A DNA stretch of 64,000 nucleotides, taken from NCBI RefSeq assembly GCF_000331535.1, contig NZ_AMZN01000081.1:1-64000 (forward strand). Direction: 5' to 3'. Every line of letters begins with the position of its first letter. Within the stretch, counting starts at the first letter, position 1. Of the stretch, positions 1 to 8,355 are shown one piece after another. The position numbers and the translations under genes are program-made. The notes under the pieces were generated by a model that saw only the letters and a program-made list of their open reading frames with translations, ran no database searches and had not been told where the DNA came from. The DNA is from Fulvivirga imtechensis AK7. GTDB taxonomy: Bacteria; Bacteroidota; Bacteroidia; Cytophagales; Cyclobacteriaceae.

Positions 1-150
1 AATTCCAGGATGACGTGGTGGTTTATGACTTCTGTTCCTCCTCTGCTTCCTCTGTGGTTAATGATGGTATAATGTCATTATCCTCAAAATCAACTGAAGT
101 TGTTGGACGCCTCCCCGAGGCAAGCTCGGGACAGGCAGGATGACGGGGCT
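1..150. repeat. Truncated dispersed intergenic repeat
   Basis: Gene-free DNA at the window edge. Bases 1-65 resemble 21203-21260 (both begin AATTCCAGGATGACGTGGT). The stretch ending CCTCTGTGGTTAATG at 49-63 resembles the right end of the inverted repeat at 26352-26439. Bases 78-110 (GTCATTATCC, then AAATCAACTGAAGTTGTTGG) match 20972-21005 and 37336-37370. This is a mosaic of the dispersed repeats found throughout the window, and no coding potential was seen. Confidence 0.55.
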
Positions 151-201
151 TTTGAGATAGCCACTTTGAATTAATGCCATAAATAATAACGAGTTATGAA
201 A

Positions 202-1356
202 TTAGTTTGCCGGCACAAAATAGGGTCTCATACTCGCTTTCGCATTTCCTCCGGCACCATAGTAGTCTGTATAAGTGCTTGTTTTCTCAATAGTATAATA
301 TGAGTCTACATAATCATCATCATTAGTCCAGAAGCTGTCGGGAAGCGCTTCAACAATGGCGGCTCCGATTTTGCCAAGCGCTGTGATCCAGGGCTTGCCG
401 CTTAAACTTCCCACAAGTGCAGTAACCTCGTTTACCAATGTTGATACCAACTCCTGGTAATTGTGATTACCATCTTTTTCAAACAGTTGGATATTCGCTG
501 CCTGGTAGGCATAATCATCCCAGAATAATAATATCTGGTTTGGATAGTAGGTTTTACCCTCTTTATCAAGGTAGTACATGGGTATCACGGCTATCTCTGC
601 TTCATTATTGTCGTTACGGATACCGGAAGTAATGGCATATATTTCTGCTGATCCTAAAATCCATGGTTCCTGATCGTCATTAAGACGTATCTTGTCAAGT
701 ATAGTGGTTTCCAGTCCTGTACTGGTCATTCTTGCTTCAGCAAGATCCCGGAAACTTTCCTCTTTTTGAAGCCCCGCTTCCTTTAGCATTTTATTCATAT
801 AGATAGCTTCTTGCTTAAATGCCTGAAATCCATACTTTTCGATGACTACTACAGGTACATCTGGTGCTTTCGCTGGATCCAGATATACTACTTTTTTATC
901 CATTGTATAAGCTTTTATATGGTTCCACTCAGTTTCATCCCCGGCAGGCGGATAAGCCACCAACAGATCACTTTTGCTGATAACAGAGAGCCCGTTGGGT
1001 TTGTGAAGCCATAATTCGGGAATTTCTACTTTATCGGGGGCTACCTCAACCTTTAGGTGGTCCTCAGCGGCTTTTGCTGCTGCTTGTAGCCGGGAGATTG
1101 ATCCACTTTTACTATTAATATCAATACTGAACAGGAGGTCAGACAGCGATATGCCGACAGGTTCTTGTTCTAAGGTCGAAATTACCGGATGGTAGGCGTC
1201 ACTTTCGTTCAACAGCTCTACTACGTCAAGAGCCAGAGCATCAAGTGATCCATCTGTTGCCGGGTTTTGTGTGGGGCCTAATTCATTTTCCTGACAACTG
1301 GTGAAGAAGAATAGATAGCAGCCAACAAAGACAGGGAGTAAGGTTTTTTTGATCAT
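202..1356 (-). CDS. Predicted lipoprotein, possibly DUF3103 family
   Basis: A 384-residue protein with a lipoprotein signal: a basic start, a hydrophobic stretch and the lipobox FFTSC with the acceptor Cys at residue 21. It is therefore probably anchored to the outer membrane or exported. The mature part is rich in Asp, Glu and Lys, with a central segment containing VPVVVIEKYG, and it ends in an aromatic, Gly-rich tail. The overall look resembles DUF3103 proteins, but I make this assignment from memory of the family and with limited confidence; no enzymatic motif is visible. It is transcribed away from the lanthipeptide island and separated from the exporter by a repeat, so no functional link is implied. 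The ATG start is supported by the signal peptide. Confidence 0.75.
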   Translation of the reverse strand: MIKKTLLPVFVGCYLFFFTSCQENELGPTQNPATDGSLDALALDVVELLNESDAYHPVISTLEQEPVGISLSDLLFSIDINSKSGSISRLQAAAKAAEDHLKVEVAPDKVEIPELWLHKPNGLSVISKSDLLVAYPPAGDETEWNHIKAYTMDKKVVYLDPAKAPDVPVVVIEKYGFQAFKQEAIYMNKMLKEAGLQKEESFRDLAEARMTSTGLETTILDKIRLNDDQEPWILGSAEIYAITSGIRNDNNEAEIAVIPMYYLDKEGKTYYPNQILLFWDDYAYQAANIQLFEKDGNHNYQELVSTLVNEVTALVGSLSGKPWITALGKIGAAIVEALPDSFWTNDDDYVDSYYTIEKTSTYTDYYGAGGNAKASMRPYFVPAN

Positions 1357-1505
1357 AATGGTTAGGTTTAGATATTGGATTTAATGGTTGAGTCATGAAT
1401 TAAGGATAATTTGTTATGCATTCATAATAAATTAAGGTAAGAACCTTACTTATGAAATATTTCGTTGGGAGTTTTCTCCTTTGGCGCAGATTGATAGGGG
1501 ACAAA

Positions 1506-1634
1506 CACAAAAACTCTAAGTGGCTTTAAGAAAACGTTAAGGTCAAGGCTTGTGAAGTGCCAAAAAGCGGAGCGTACTGAGGTACGTGAGCATTTTTGGG
1601 ACGAGCATAACGCAGACATTGAAGTAGAGACACA
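1506..1634. repeat. MITE-like dispersed repeat, copy A
   Basis: One of four copies of a roughly 130-147 bp intergenic element (others at 8208-8354, 38917-39057 and 53469-53604). Shared landmarks, read on this strand, are AACTCTAAGTGGCTTTAAG near the left end, CCAAAAAGCGG in the centre, GAGCATTTTTGG, GCATAACGCAGACATTG and GTAGAGACAC at the right end. The terminal inverted repeat is poorly preserved in this copy. There is no open reading frame worth calling. Confidence 0.65.
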
Positions 1635-1680
1635 ATTAGAGAATACCTGCATCCATTCATCCAATATTCAGGTGTGGAAG

Positions 1681-1702
1681 TAGCTGTTTTCCGGTATTGT
1701 CC
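1681..1702. promoter_or_regulatory. Candidate operator upstream of the exporter
   Basis: The 13-mer TAGCTGTTTTCCG at 1681-1693 recurs exactly, on the minus strand, at 12456-12444 in the region before the HlyD gene. The overlapping GTTTTCCGGTA (1686-1696) recurs at 12457-12467 on the plus strand. Both sites lie about 70-80 bases before the start codon of an export gene. This suggests a common regulator for the split export system. The binding protein is unknown; the NarL-type regulator encoded at 10751-11407 is an obvious candidate. Confidence 0.4.
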
Positions 1703-1773
1703 TGCTTAACTCCTATAAAATCTTTGTTGGCTTGAATCAATTTAGTAAGTTCACGGCTCGTTTGAGATAGCAT

Positions 1774-3966
1774 ATGTTAAAAAGATTTCCCCATTACCGG
1801 CAACTTGATACAATGGATTGCGGCCCCACGTGCCTGCGGATCATTGCAAAACACTATGGGAAGAGCTATTCGTTACAAACGCTAAGAGACAAAAGTTATA
1901 TCACCCGGGAGGGGGTTTCATTGCTGGGAATAAGTGATGCCGCTGAATCTATAGGTTTTAGGACCCTCGCAGCCAAAATACCATTCGAAAAGTTAAAAGA
2001 AGAGGCCCCCACACCATTTATTGCTCACTGGAGGCAGCAGCATTTCATAGTAGTTTATGATTTTACCAAAAAACATGTGCTGGTTTCCGATCCTGCACAT
2101 GGACTGGTTAAGCTTACAAAGAAGGAGTTTCTGGACGGATGGTTGAGTGACAGGGATAAAGGTGAAGAAATAGGCGTGGTGTTATTGCTGGAGCCTTCTC
2201 CCGATTTTTATAAAACGGAGGATGAGCAGGTGAACAAATCGGGGTTTAAATTCCTGTTTAAGTACCTCAGACCATATAAAAAATTTATTGTTCAGCTCTT
2301 CCTGGGTATGCTGGTGGGCAGTATCCTACAGTTGATATTTCCTTTTTTGACACAATCAATTGTTGATATTGGTATCCAAAATCAGGATCTGAATTTCGTT
2401 ACGCTCATCCTGATCGCCCAACTGATGTTGTTTTTTAGTCGAACGGCAGTTGAATTTATCCGGGGGTGGATCTTGCTGCATCTGGGCACACGGATGAATA
2501 TCTCCATTTTGTCAGACTTTCTGATAAAGCTCATGAAGCTGCCAGTATCGTTTTTTGATACAAAAATGATAGGTGATCTGCTTCAACGGATAGGTGATCA
2601 CAGCCGTATCGAGTCTTTCCTGACATCTTCCACCTTAAACATTCTGTTTTCGTTTATCAACCTGATCATTTTTGGCATTGTACTGGCCATATATGACCTT
2701 CAGATCTTTGCCATCTTCTTTATAGGGAGCGCTTTATATATGGCCTGGATCATGATCTTCATGAAGAAGCGCAGGGACCTGGATTACAAGCGCTTTGATC
2801 AGATGTCCAGCAACCAAAGTAACCTGATCCAGTTGATCACGGGTATGCAGGAGATCAAGTTGCATAACAGTGAGAAACAAAAGCGGTGGGAATGGGAGAG
2901 GATACAGGCCAAGTTATTCAAAGTAAGCATCAGCGGGTTAGCGCTGAATCAATACCAGCAGGCCGGCTCTTCGTTTATCAATGAATTGAAGAACATTGTG
3001 ATCACCTTCCTGGCAGCCAAAGCGGTGATCGATGGTGATATCACACTCGGTATGATGTTGGCCATTCAATATATTATAGGACAGCTAAATGCGCCCATCA
3101 ACCAGTTGGTGACCTTCATTCATACCGCCCAGGATGCAAAAATAAGCCTGGAAAGACTCGGAGAGATACATAATAAAGAAGATGAGGAGGATATCAGAGA
3201 AGACAAGATCACCATCTTCCCGGAAGACATGTCTCTAAGGCTGGAAAATGTCAGCTTCCAGTATGAAGGGCCCCATTCCGAATACGCTCTTAAGAATATT
3301 AATTTGCAGATACCAGAGGGGAAAGTAACGGCCATAGTAGGAGCCAGTGGCAGTGGAAAAACAACGCTTGTCAAGCTGCTATTGAAGTTTTATGAGCCTT
3401 CGGAGGGTGAGATTCGGCTTGGTGATATAAACCTGAATAATTACAGCAACCGCTTGTGGAGGGATAAATGCGGGGCTGTATTACAGGACGGTTTCATCTT
3501 TTCTGATACCATAGCAAAGAACATCTCCGTTAAAGACGAGTATATTGATAAGGAAAAGCTGTTGTATGCTGTAAAAACGGCTAATATTCAGGAATTTATA
3601 GAATCATTACCACTCGGATACAACACTAAGATTGGAAATGATGGCCATGGACTAAGCCAGGGACAGCGACAGCGTATCCTGATCGCGCGTGCCGTTTACA
3701 AAAACCCGCAGTATATCTACTTTGATGAAGCCACCAATGCACTGGACGCCAACAACGAAAAAGTGATCATGGAAAACCTTGACCGGTTTTTCCAGGGCCG
3801 CACCGTTATTGTAGTAGCACACCGGTTGAGTACTGTTAAGAATGCGGATCAGATAATAGTACTCGACAAAGGACACATCACAGAAACAGGTACTCATGCT
3901 GAGCTAACTGCTAAAAGAGGGGATTACTATCGTCTTGTTAAGAATCAGTTGGAGTTGGGGAACTAA
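1774..3966 (+). CDS. Peptidase-containing ABC exporter (C39 family)
   Basis: A 730-residue bacteriocin/lanthipeptide-type exporter that should cut double-Gly leaders and pump the product out. The N-terminal C39 cysteine peptidase shows Gln10, catalytic Cys16 in MDCGPTC, His90 and Asp106. Residues about 165-440 form the six-helix membrane domain. The ATPase has the Walker A GASGSGKT at 523-530, the signature LSQGQRQR at 627-634 and a Walker B ending FDEATNALD. All catalytic residues are present, so the protein looks active. It is the only exporter of this type in the window and is the likely partner of the HlyD adaptor at 12533, more than 8 kb away. The start gives the standard compact C39 N-terminus. 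A short hairpin terminator follows the stop codon. Confidence 0.95.
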   Translation: MLKRFPHYRQLDTMDCGPTCLRIIAKHYGKSYSLQTLRDKSYITREGVSLLGISDAAESIGFRTLAAKIPFEKLKEEAPTPFIAHWRQQHFIVVYDFTKKHVLVSDPAHGLVKLTKKEFLDGWLSDRDKGEEIGVVLLLEPSPDFYKTEDEQVNKSGFKFLFKYLRPYKKFIVQLFLGMLVGSILQLIFPFLTQSIVDIGIQNQDLNFVTLILIAQLMLFFSRTAVEFIRGWILLHLGTRMNISILSDFLIKLMKLPVSFFDTKMIGDLLQRIGDHSRIESFLTSSTLNILFSFINLIIFGIVLAIYDLQIFAIFFIGSALYMAWIMIFMKKRRDLDYKRFDQMSSNQSNLIQLITGMQEIKLHNSEKQKRWEWERIQAKLFKVSISGLALNQYQQAGSSFINELKNIVITFLAAKAVIDGDITLGMMLAIQYIIGQLNAPINQLVTFIHTAQDAKISLERLGEIHNKEDEEDIREDKITIFPEDMSLRLENVSFQYEGPHSEYALKNINLQIPEGKVTAIVGASGSGKTTLVKLLLKFYEPSEGEIRLGDINLNNYSNRLWRDKCGAVLQDGFIFSDTIAKNISVKDEYIDKEKLLYAVKTANIQEFIESLPLGYNTKIGNDGHGLSQGQRQRILIARAVYKNPQYIYFDEATNALDANNEKVIMENLDRFFQGRTVIVVAHRLSTVKNADQIIVLDKGHITETGTHAELTAKRGDYYRLVKNQLELGN

Positions 3967-3991
3967 AAAAGCAGACAAACTGCCTGCTTTT
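3967..3991. terminator. Bidirectional hairpin terminator
   Basis: An 8-bp stem, AAAAGCAG (3967-3974) pairing with CTGCTTTT (3984-3991), with a 9-base loop; A-rich on one side and T-rich on the other. It begins 1 base after the exporter stop codon and also lies just past the stop of the convergent precursor gene at 4023-4166, so it can serve both. Confidence 0.65.
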
Positions 3992-4022
3992 AAGTCTGGA
4001 AGCGGAATCATCTTAGTGCTTC

Positions 4023-4166
4023 TCAGTTTTCTGCGTTCTGAGAATCACTGTCAGAGGAAACTGATGTAGTAACTACATGTGTGCTGAGTCCTCCTTTGAT
4101 GTGTTGCCCATCAATTGAAGTAACAAAACTTTTAATACGTAGTTTTTCAAGTGTTAGCTTTTTCAT
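4023..4166 (-). CDS. Cys-free lanthipeptide-like precursor, 47 residues
   Basis: A short gene found by reading the minus strand between the exporter and the first kinase. Its N-terminus MKKLTLEKLRIKSFVTS matches the leaders of the four larger precursors here: Lys-rich start, Leu at spaced positions, Ser-Phe-Val-Thr. It continues to a double Gly (IKGG) that suits the neighbouring C39 peptidase. The predicted 21-residue core has six Ser and three Thr but no Cys. Such a core could be dehydrated by the LanB pair but could not form its own lanthionine rings. Alternatives are a product carrying only dehydroamino acids, a decayed precursor, or a signal peptide that talks to the kinase next door. It lies 117 bp downstream of the kinase gene and could share its transcript. 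The real end is well defined by TGA at 4023-4025. Confidence 0.75.
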   Translation of the reverse strand: MKKLTLEKLRIKSFVTSIDGQHIKGGLSTHVVTTSVSSDSDSQNAEN

Positions 4167-4283
4167 ATCTATTAGGTTGTAATGGTTAATTAACTTAATT
4201 TCTTATAGAGAATATTTGGAAAAGAAAATGACAATAAAATTATCATATTTCTGGAGTAATTTCATCACCATAATGTAGCATTT

Positions 4284-6302
4284 TTAAATATCACTGTTTT
4301 CGGGGATATGAGCTTGTGGTTGTAGCTGTGACTTATCCTTTTTTAGTAATAAGTCAATTATAACGGTGGTGCCCTTTCCAGGAATAGAATCAATAACAAT
4401 TTGACCACTTAGCGCCAGTACCCTTGACCGGATGTTCTTTAAACCTATACCATCGGCAGGTCGATTGTTTGCGAAACCCGTCCCATTATCTTCAACCATA
4501 AGGTTAATATAATCATCATGTTTAGTGAGGTAAATACTGATCTCTGAAGGATTGCCATGTTTGATAGCATTGGTAACCAATTCTTGTACTATTCTATAAA
4601 TGTCGATTTGAATGTTTTTGTTAATGTTTTCAAGTTGTCTTTTTGGGTAAAATTCGTAAGTCACTGATATTGACCGAGCCTTGATCATTTTATTAACAAA
4701 ATCTTCTATGATGTCGGTCAATGCTGAATTATAAAATACCGGAGGAACCAGGTTGTGAGATATAGTTCTGACTTCTTCGCAAGTATTGTCAATTCTTTTT
4801 ATAATATCTAATATTTGGTCTTTGAAAGGTGTTTCGTTATTGCTTAGTTTAAGCAGGTTCATTTTAATGCTGGCCATTGTTCCACCTATGCCATCGTGCA
4901 GTTCCTGTGCAATTCGTTTTCTCTCATTTTCCTGCCCTTCAAGTTTATTTTTAATTGAACTGAGCTCCTGGTCTTTCAATAGATCTGTAATTTTCTGTCG
5001 GCTGATCTTTTCTTTTTGTCTGTGGATTAGCCTGATGGTTTTTTGTTTATTTTTATAATTAATAAATATTAAAATAAAGGATATAATAAGGAGAGCTGTT
5101 CCTGCAATCAGAGAGTATAGGATAATGTTCTTTTTTTCGGCTTCATGCTGGAGTAGAGCAATTTTTTGTTCACTTTGCTCTGCCTCGAACCGTTGTTCCA
5201 TTAATAAGAGCTCTCTATTTTGCTCGATGGATGATAAGCTATCTTTTAGCAGGGAAAATTTTAAGTAATAATTATAAGCTTTATGGTAGTCGGCTTGTTC
5301 TGCATGGAGGCTGGATAGGTTTTGGTAGTATTCCAGTTCCAGGTCTTTTAATGAATGTGCTGATGCTAATTTCAAACCCTGCTCCAAATACTCATATGCT
5401 TCAGATCTACGAATCTGTTCTTTCCGAAGTATCCCCAGGTAAAGTAATGCAGAAGATAATAGCTTAGGGTGCGAGTTTTTTTCGGCATAGGTCACAACTT
5501 GAGTTAAGTATTTATCGGCCTGTCTGAAGTTTTTGAGTTTCGCATGAGTTTCGCCTATGTTCATTATTCTGATAGGTATTTGCTCTTCAGGACCGTGCAC
5601 TTTTAACATATCAAGAGAGCTCATAAAATAATTTAAGGCCTCCTCGTACTCTTTTCTTTTAAAATAGCAAATGCCTATATTATTTAATGCGACCGTAATT
5701 TGATCAAACCGGTTGACTTTTTCGAATATTTCGAGCGCTTCTCTGTAGTATTTAAGAGCAGTTTCATGCTCTCCCCTTTTTGTGTAAAAAGCACCTATGC
5801 GATTCAAACTGGCACCTATTCCACTAGGGAACGGGACTTCTTTGAATATTTTCAAAGCCTGGGTGTAAGTCTGAAGCGCTAAGCCATAATTACCAAGATC
5901 CAGGTAGATAGAACCTAACAGGTTATAACACTTGCCCAGATCGATTTTCATGTTATTTGCTTTCGCAAACTCTATAGCTATATCACAGTAGTATTTAGAA
6001 GAGTCGAGTTCACTTAATTGATAATGTAATAGTGCTCTTGTTATAGTACTCAACTGCTGGTGAGCTTGGAGATCTGAGATTTTACTTAAGTGTATGGCTC
6101 TGTCACTTAAGTCAATGGCTCTTTCTGTGTCAGAATATACCAGAAGTTGAGACAATGCATTAAGCGCATTTACTTTTATTGAATCATGGGTATCCTGAGC
6201 CAGGATAGCATTTAAACTATCAATGGACCTATTTTGCCCAACTAAAGTACCCACATGCAGCAGTGCGCATACATATAGTGTTATTCTAAAAGGTGTCCAC
6301 AT
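4284..6302 (-). CDS. TPR sensor histidine kinase (HisKA_3, NarL-type partner)
   Basis: A 672-residue membrane sensor. It has an N-terminal signal segment (residues 1-22), an extracytoplasmic region of tetratricopeptide repeats (about 40-350), a coiled segment and a single membrane helix (about 392-415). Behind these lies a HisKA_3 dimerisation/phosphoacceptor domain with His469 in RIAQELHDGIGG, then a HATPase with NAIKHG, DNGTGF and GIGLKNIRSRV. Kinases of this type phosphorylate NarL/LuxR-type regulators. No regulator gene adjoins it. The closest is at 10751-11407, next to a paralogous kinase of almost the same length, so the two may share one regulator. Its position beside precursor and exporter genes suggests control of the lanthipeptide island. 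Confidence 0.92.
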   Translation of the reverse strand: MWTPFRITLYVCALLHVGTLVGQNRSIDSLNAILAQDTHDSIKVNALNALSQLLVYSDTERAIDLSDRAIHLSKISDLQAHQQLSTITRALLHYQLSELDSSKYYCDIAIEFAKANNMKIDLGKCYNLLGSIYLDLGNYGLALQTYTQALKIFKEVPFPSGIGASLNRIGAFYTKRGEHETALKYYREALEIFEKVNRFDQITVALNNIGICYFKRKEYEEALNYFMSSLDMLKVHGPEEQIPIRIMNIGETHAKLKNFRQADKYLTQVVTYAEKNSHPKLLSSALLYLGILRKEQIRRSEAYEYLEQGLKLASAHSLKDLELEYYQNLSSLHAEQADYHKAYNYYLKFSLLKDSLSSIEQNRELLLMEQRFEAEQSEQKIALLQHEAEKKNIILYSLIAGTALLIISFILIFINYKNKQKTIRLIHRQKEKISRQKITDLLKDQELSSIKNKLEGQENERKRIAQELHDGIGGTMASIKMNLLKLSNNETPFKDQILDIIKRIDNTCEEVRTISHNLVPPVFYNSALTDIIEDFVNKMIKARSISVTYEFYPKRQLENINKNIQIDIYRIVQELVTNAIKHGNPSEISIYLTKHDDYINLMVEDNGTGFANNRPADGIGLKNIRSRVLALSGQIVIDSIPGKGTTVIIDLLLKKDKSQLQPQAHIPENSDI

Positions 6303-6740
6303 AATGTGTGTTAATGATCAATTTGATTAAATACTAATTTAAAAGAAAGATTTAATGTTTCTATTTTAGGTATTATAACCCTTGAGGTGTAGTAGATATA
6401 TGTGTGTTTTAATATTATAATTGGGAATGGAGAGAGTGACTCGCTTGCTTCGTTTTTTAGCAGTTTGAACATTGTTTTGAGATATATTAACAAGTAAGGC
6501 TACAAAAACCACGGTACTAAGGGAATTTTCAAAATACCGGAATACCACTACCTGTTGATGTATGGGTGAGTAATATGTTTATATGACGTATATCATCACC
6601 ATGTGTGAGCAATTGTCATTCTGGTTACCCCTCAATCATTATAAATTCATAAAAATTACTTTACACGTGCGTTCGAAGTAAATATTTTCATGACCGAGTA
6701 AAATTTATGAAATGGGCTTAAAGTTGCCCTTGAATTGTTA
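6303..6740. other. Divergent intergenic region
   Basis: About 440 bp between the kinase gene and the nuclease unit, A/T-rich and without a credible gene; two overlapping 60-codon minus-strand frames look accidental. The sequence AATACCGGAA at 6534-6543 is the reverse complement of TTCCGGTATT, the core of the candidate operator at 1686-1700. Promoters for both flanking units must lie here. Confidence 0.4.
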
Positions 6741-6980
6741 ATGCAAACCCAAATAACGATGAAACGCTTGCAAGAATTGATGAAAGAGATCCATGATCTT
6801 ACTTTAAAAATAGAGGAACAATATCCCGAGCTTTATCGACATCTGGACGAAAATCCTGCTACTATTTCCAGGGGCGAGCATTCTCAGATTGACACCAAAA
6901 ACTTTTCTGACTATCTTGAGAGCTTGAAAGCGCTTCTGGCGCATGTTGCTAACCATCAGAGAGAAATAGCTACTGAATGA
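6741..6980 (+). CDS. Conserved small hypothetical protein
   Basis: About 79 residues, mostly helical and charged, with a central YPELYRHLDENP segment and a second helix DYLESLKALLAHV. I recognise the type as small conserved Bacteroidota proteins without known function. It overlaps the following nuclease gene by four bases (ATGA at 6977-6980), so the two are translationally coupled and probably act together. The first ATG is at 6741, with a second candidate at 6759; a TTG at 6735 is also in frame. Function unknown; an accessory or antitoxin-like role for the nuclease is only a guess from the coupling. Confidence 0.7.
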   Translation: MQTQITMKRLQELMKEIHDLTLKIEEQYPELYRHLDENPATISRGEHSQIDTKNFSDYLESLKALLAHVANHQREIATE

Positions 6981-7813
6981 CCGCTGTAACCATAACAAAG
7001 ATGTCCGGAGAGAAGGATGCATTTGATGTATTTAAGCTCAAACATTCTCTTGAAAAATCTGGTGCGGGTGATGAATTAGTGAGAAAGATCATAGAGGAGG
7101 TAAAATCTTCACTTTACGAGGGTATATCAACTAAGAAAATCTATAAACAGGCTTTTAGCCTGCTGCGCAAAAACTCACGGCCTGCGGCTGCACGGTATGC
7201 ACTGAAAAAAGCCATCATGGAACTGGGACCCACGGGATACCCCTTTGAAAATTTCATAGGGGAGATCCTTAAATATCAGGGGTTTCTGGTTAAGGTGGGG
7301 GTAATAGTAAAAGGACACTGTGTCAATCATGAAGTTGATGTAATAGCTGAGAAAGGTACAAAACATTTTATGGTGGAATGTAAATTTCACAGGGATCAGG
7401 GAAGACATTGTGATGTAAAAGTTCCATTATACATTCATTCCCGGTTTAAGGATATCGAAAGGCAGTGGAAAAAGCATCCTGATCATGAATCTAAAATTCA
7501 TCAAGGGTGGATATTTACTAATACGCGTTTTACAAGCGATGCTATTCAGTATAGCAGTTGTATGGGGCTAGCGCTCGTTGGCTGGGATTACCCTAGAAAA
7601 GGGAGCCTTAAAGAGCGAATTGATATTGCAGGGCTGCATCCCGTGACATGCCTGACTACGCTAACGCGACATGAAAAGCAGTTGCTTCTGGAGAAGAATA
7701 TAGTTCTTTGCAGGCAATTGGATAGTCAGTCTCAGCTTTTAAGTGAGATAGGGGTAGTAAAAGCCCGCCACTCTGCCGTAATTAAAGAAGTGGAGGGGCT
7801 TGCTATAGTTTAA
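6977..7813 (+). CDS. ATP-cone domain fused to a PD-(D/E)XK nuclease
   Basis: A 278-residue protein. Residues about 1-90 look like an ATP-cone (nucleotide-sensing) domain, with the typical start TITKMSGEKDAFDVFKLKHS and the later SRPAAARYALKKA. The middle is a restriction-endonuclease-like fold: Asp121 in HEVDVIAEKG and Glu134/Lys136 in VECKFHRDQG fit the PD-(D/E)XK metal site of Mrr/YraN-like enzymes. The C-terminal 70 residues are helical. This suggests a nuclease gated by nucleotide binding, possibly in DNA repair or defence. It is coupled to the small gene before it. It stands on the strand opposite to the flanking kinase and precursor genes, so it is probably a separate unit within the island. 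Confidence 0.82.
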   Translation: MTAVTITKMSGEKDAFDVFKLKHSLEKSGAGDELVRKIIEEVKSSLYEGISTKKIYKQAFSLLRKNSRPAAARYALKKAIMELGPTGYPFENFIGEILKYQGFLVKVGVIVKGHCVNHEVDVIAEKGTKHFMVECKFHRDQGRHCDVKVPLYIHSRFKDIERQWKKHPDHESKIHQGWIFTNTRFTSDAIQYSSCMGLALVGWDYPRKGSLKERIDIAGLHPVTCLTTLTRHEKQLLLEKNIVLCRQLDSQSQLLSEIGVVKARHSAVIKEVEGLAIV

Positions 7814-7936
7814 TAGATGGTCTTAAGTGGATTCAAACCGGGGTAAGCCGGTTAATCCCTTCTTGTACACGCACGACTTGTTGCACGTAAGTTCAAAAAG
7901 ACCCACATCCACGTTTCATTTTAAAATGCAGGATGT

Positions 7937-8167
7937 TTATGGGATCATCCCATCACAAGGTTGAATGGTATAACACAACTGCGGATTATCAGTAAATTGA
8001 CAGCCGTCTGAATAACAGCACCCACTGTAATCTGTCGGCTTGCAGTGACTGTCACTTCGGTTATCACTGATCGAGCCTTTGTCACCACCATTGATGTTTC
8101 TCTGCGATTCTGAAGTAATAAAACTGCTTATTTTTAATTGTTTAAGGGTGAATTTTTTCTTTTTCAT
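7937..8167 (-). CDS. Cys-rich lanthipeptide-like precursor 1
   Basis: A 76-residue precursor. The leader starts MKKKKFTLKQLKISSFITS and ends in INGG; the 48-residue core has six Cys and many Ser/Thr. The leader matches the Bacteroidota class I lanthipeptide leader type (Lys-rich, spaced Leu, Ser-Phe-Ile-Thr). Its C-terminal YTIQPCDG is shared with precursor 2 (YSIQPCDG), while the core middle differs, which indicates duplication followed by divergence. The gene is separated from precursor 2 upstream by a MITE-like repeat. Expected processing is Ser/Thr dehydration by the split LanB, ring closure by the LanC-like enzyme, and leader removal by the C39 exporter. Confidence 0.88.
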   Translation of the reverse strand: MKKKKFTLKQLKISSFITSESQRNINGGDKGSISDNRSDSHCKPTDYSGCCYSDGCQFTDNPQLCYTIQPCDGMIP

Positions 8168-8207
8168 AGCTTTTGATTTTTACCTGAAATAATATCAATT
8201 TTTCATT

Positions 8208-8354
8208 TAGTGTTGTCTGTAAGAAAACTCTGAGGCCTTAATAAAGCATTCCTGCCAAAGAGCGGGATGAAGATCCAAAAGGCGGAGTTCCGTGGGGAAG
8301 GGCATTTTTGTGGCAAGCGTAACGCACAGATATTGGTGTTTTCTTAGGACACTA
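8208..8354. repeat. MITE-like dispersed repeat, copy B
   Basis: About 147 bp between two precursor genes. It starts TAGTGTTGTCTGTAAGAAAA and ends GTTTTCTTAGGACACTA, an imperfect terminal inverted repeat like those of copies C and D. The inner landmarks of the family are present: AAAGGCGGAG, GGCATTTTTG and GCGTAACGCA. Its right end reaches to within two bases of the stop codon of precursor 2 (TAA read from 8358 to 8356). Confidence 0.75.
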
Positions 8355-8355
8355 C

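Larger units (their letters stand above)
1357..1773. other. Intergenic region between divergent genes
   Basis: No credible gene. It contains repeat copy A (1506-1634) and, at 1681-1702, the candidate operator shared with 12444-12471. A 72-codon open frame on the minus strand (1446-1664) lies mostly inside the repeat and is not considered a gene. The last 90 bases must hold the exporter promoter; an A/T-rich stretch ending in CTTTG near 1717-1725 resembles the Bacteroidota -7 element only loosely. Confidence 0.5.

Noticed and set aside
1446-1664. 72-codon minus-strand frame
   Set aside because: Lies mostly within dispersed repeat copy A and has no protein-like pattern; similar frames do not persist in the other copies.
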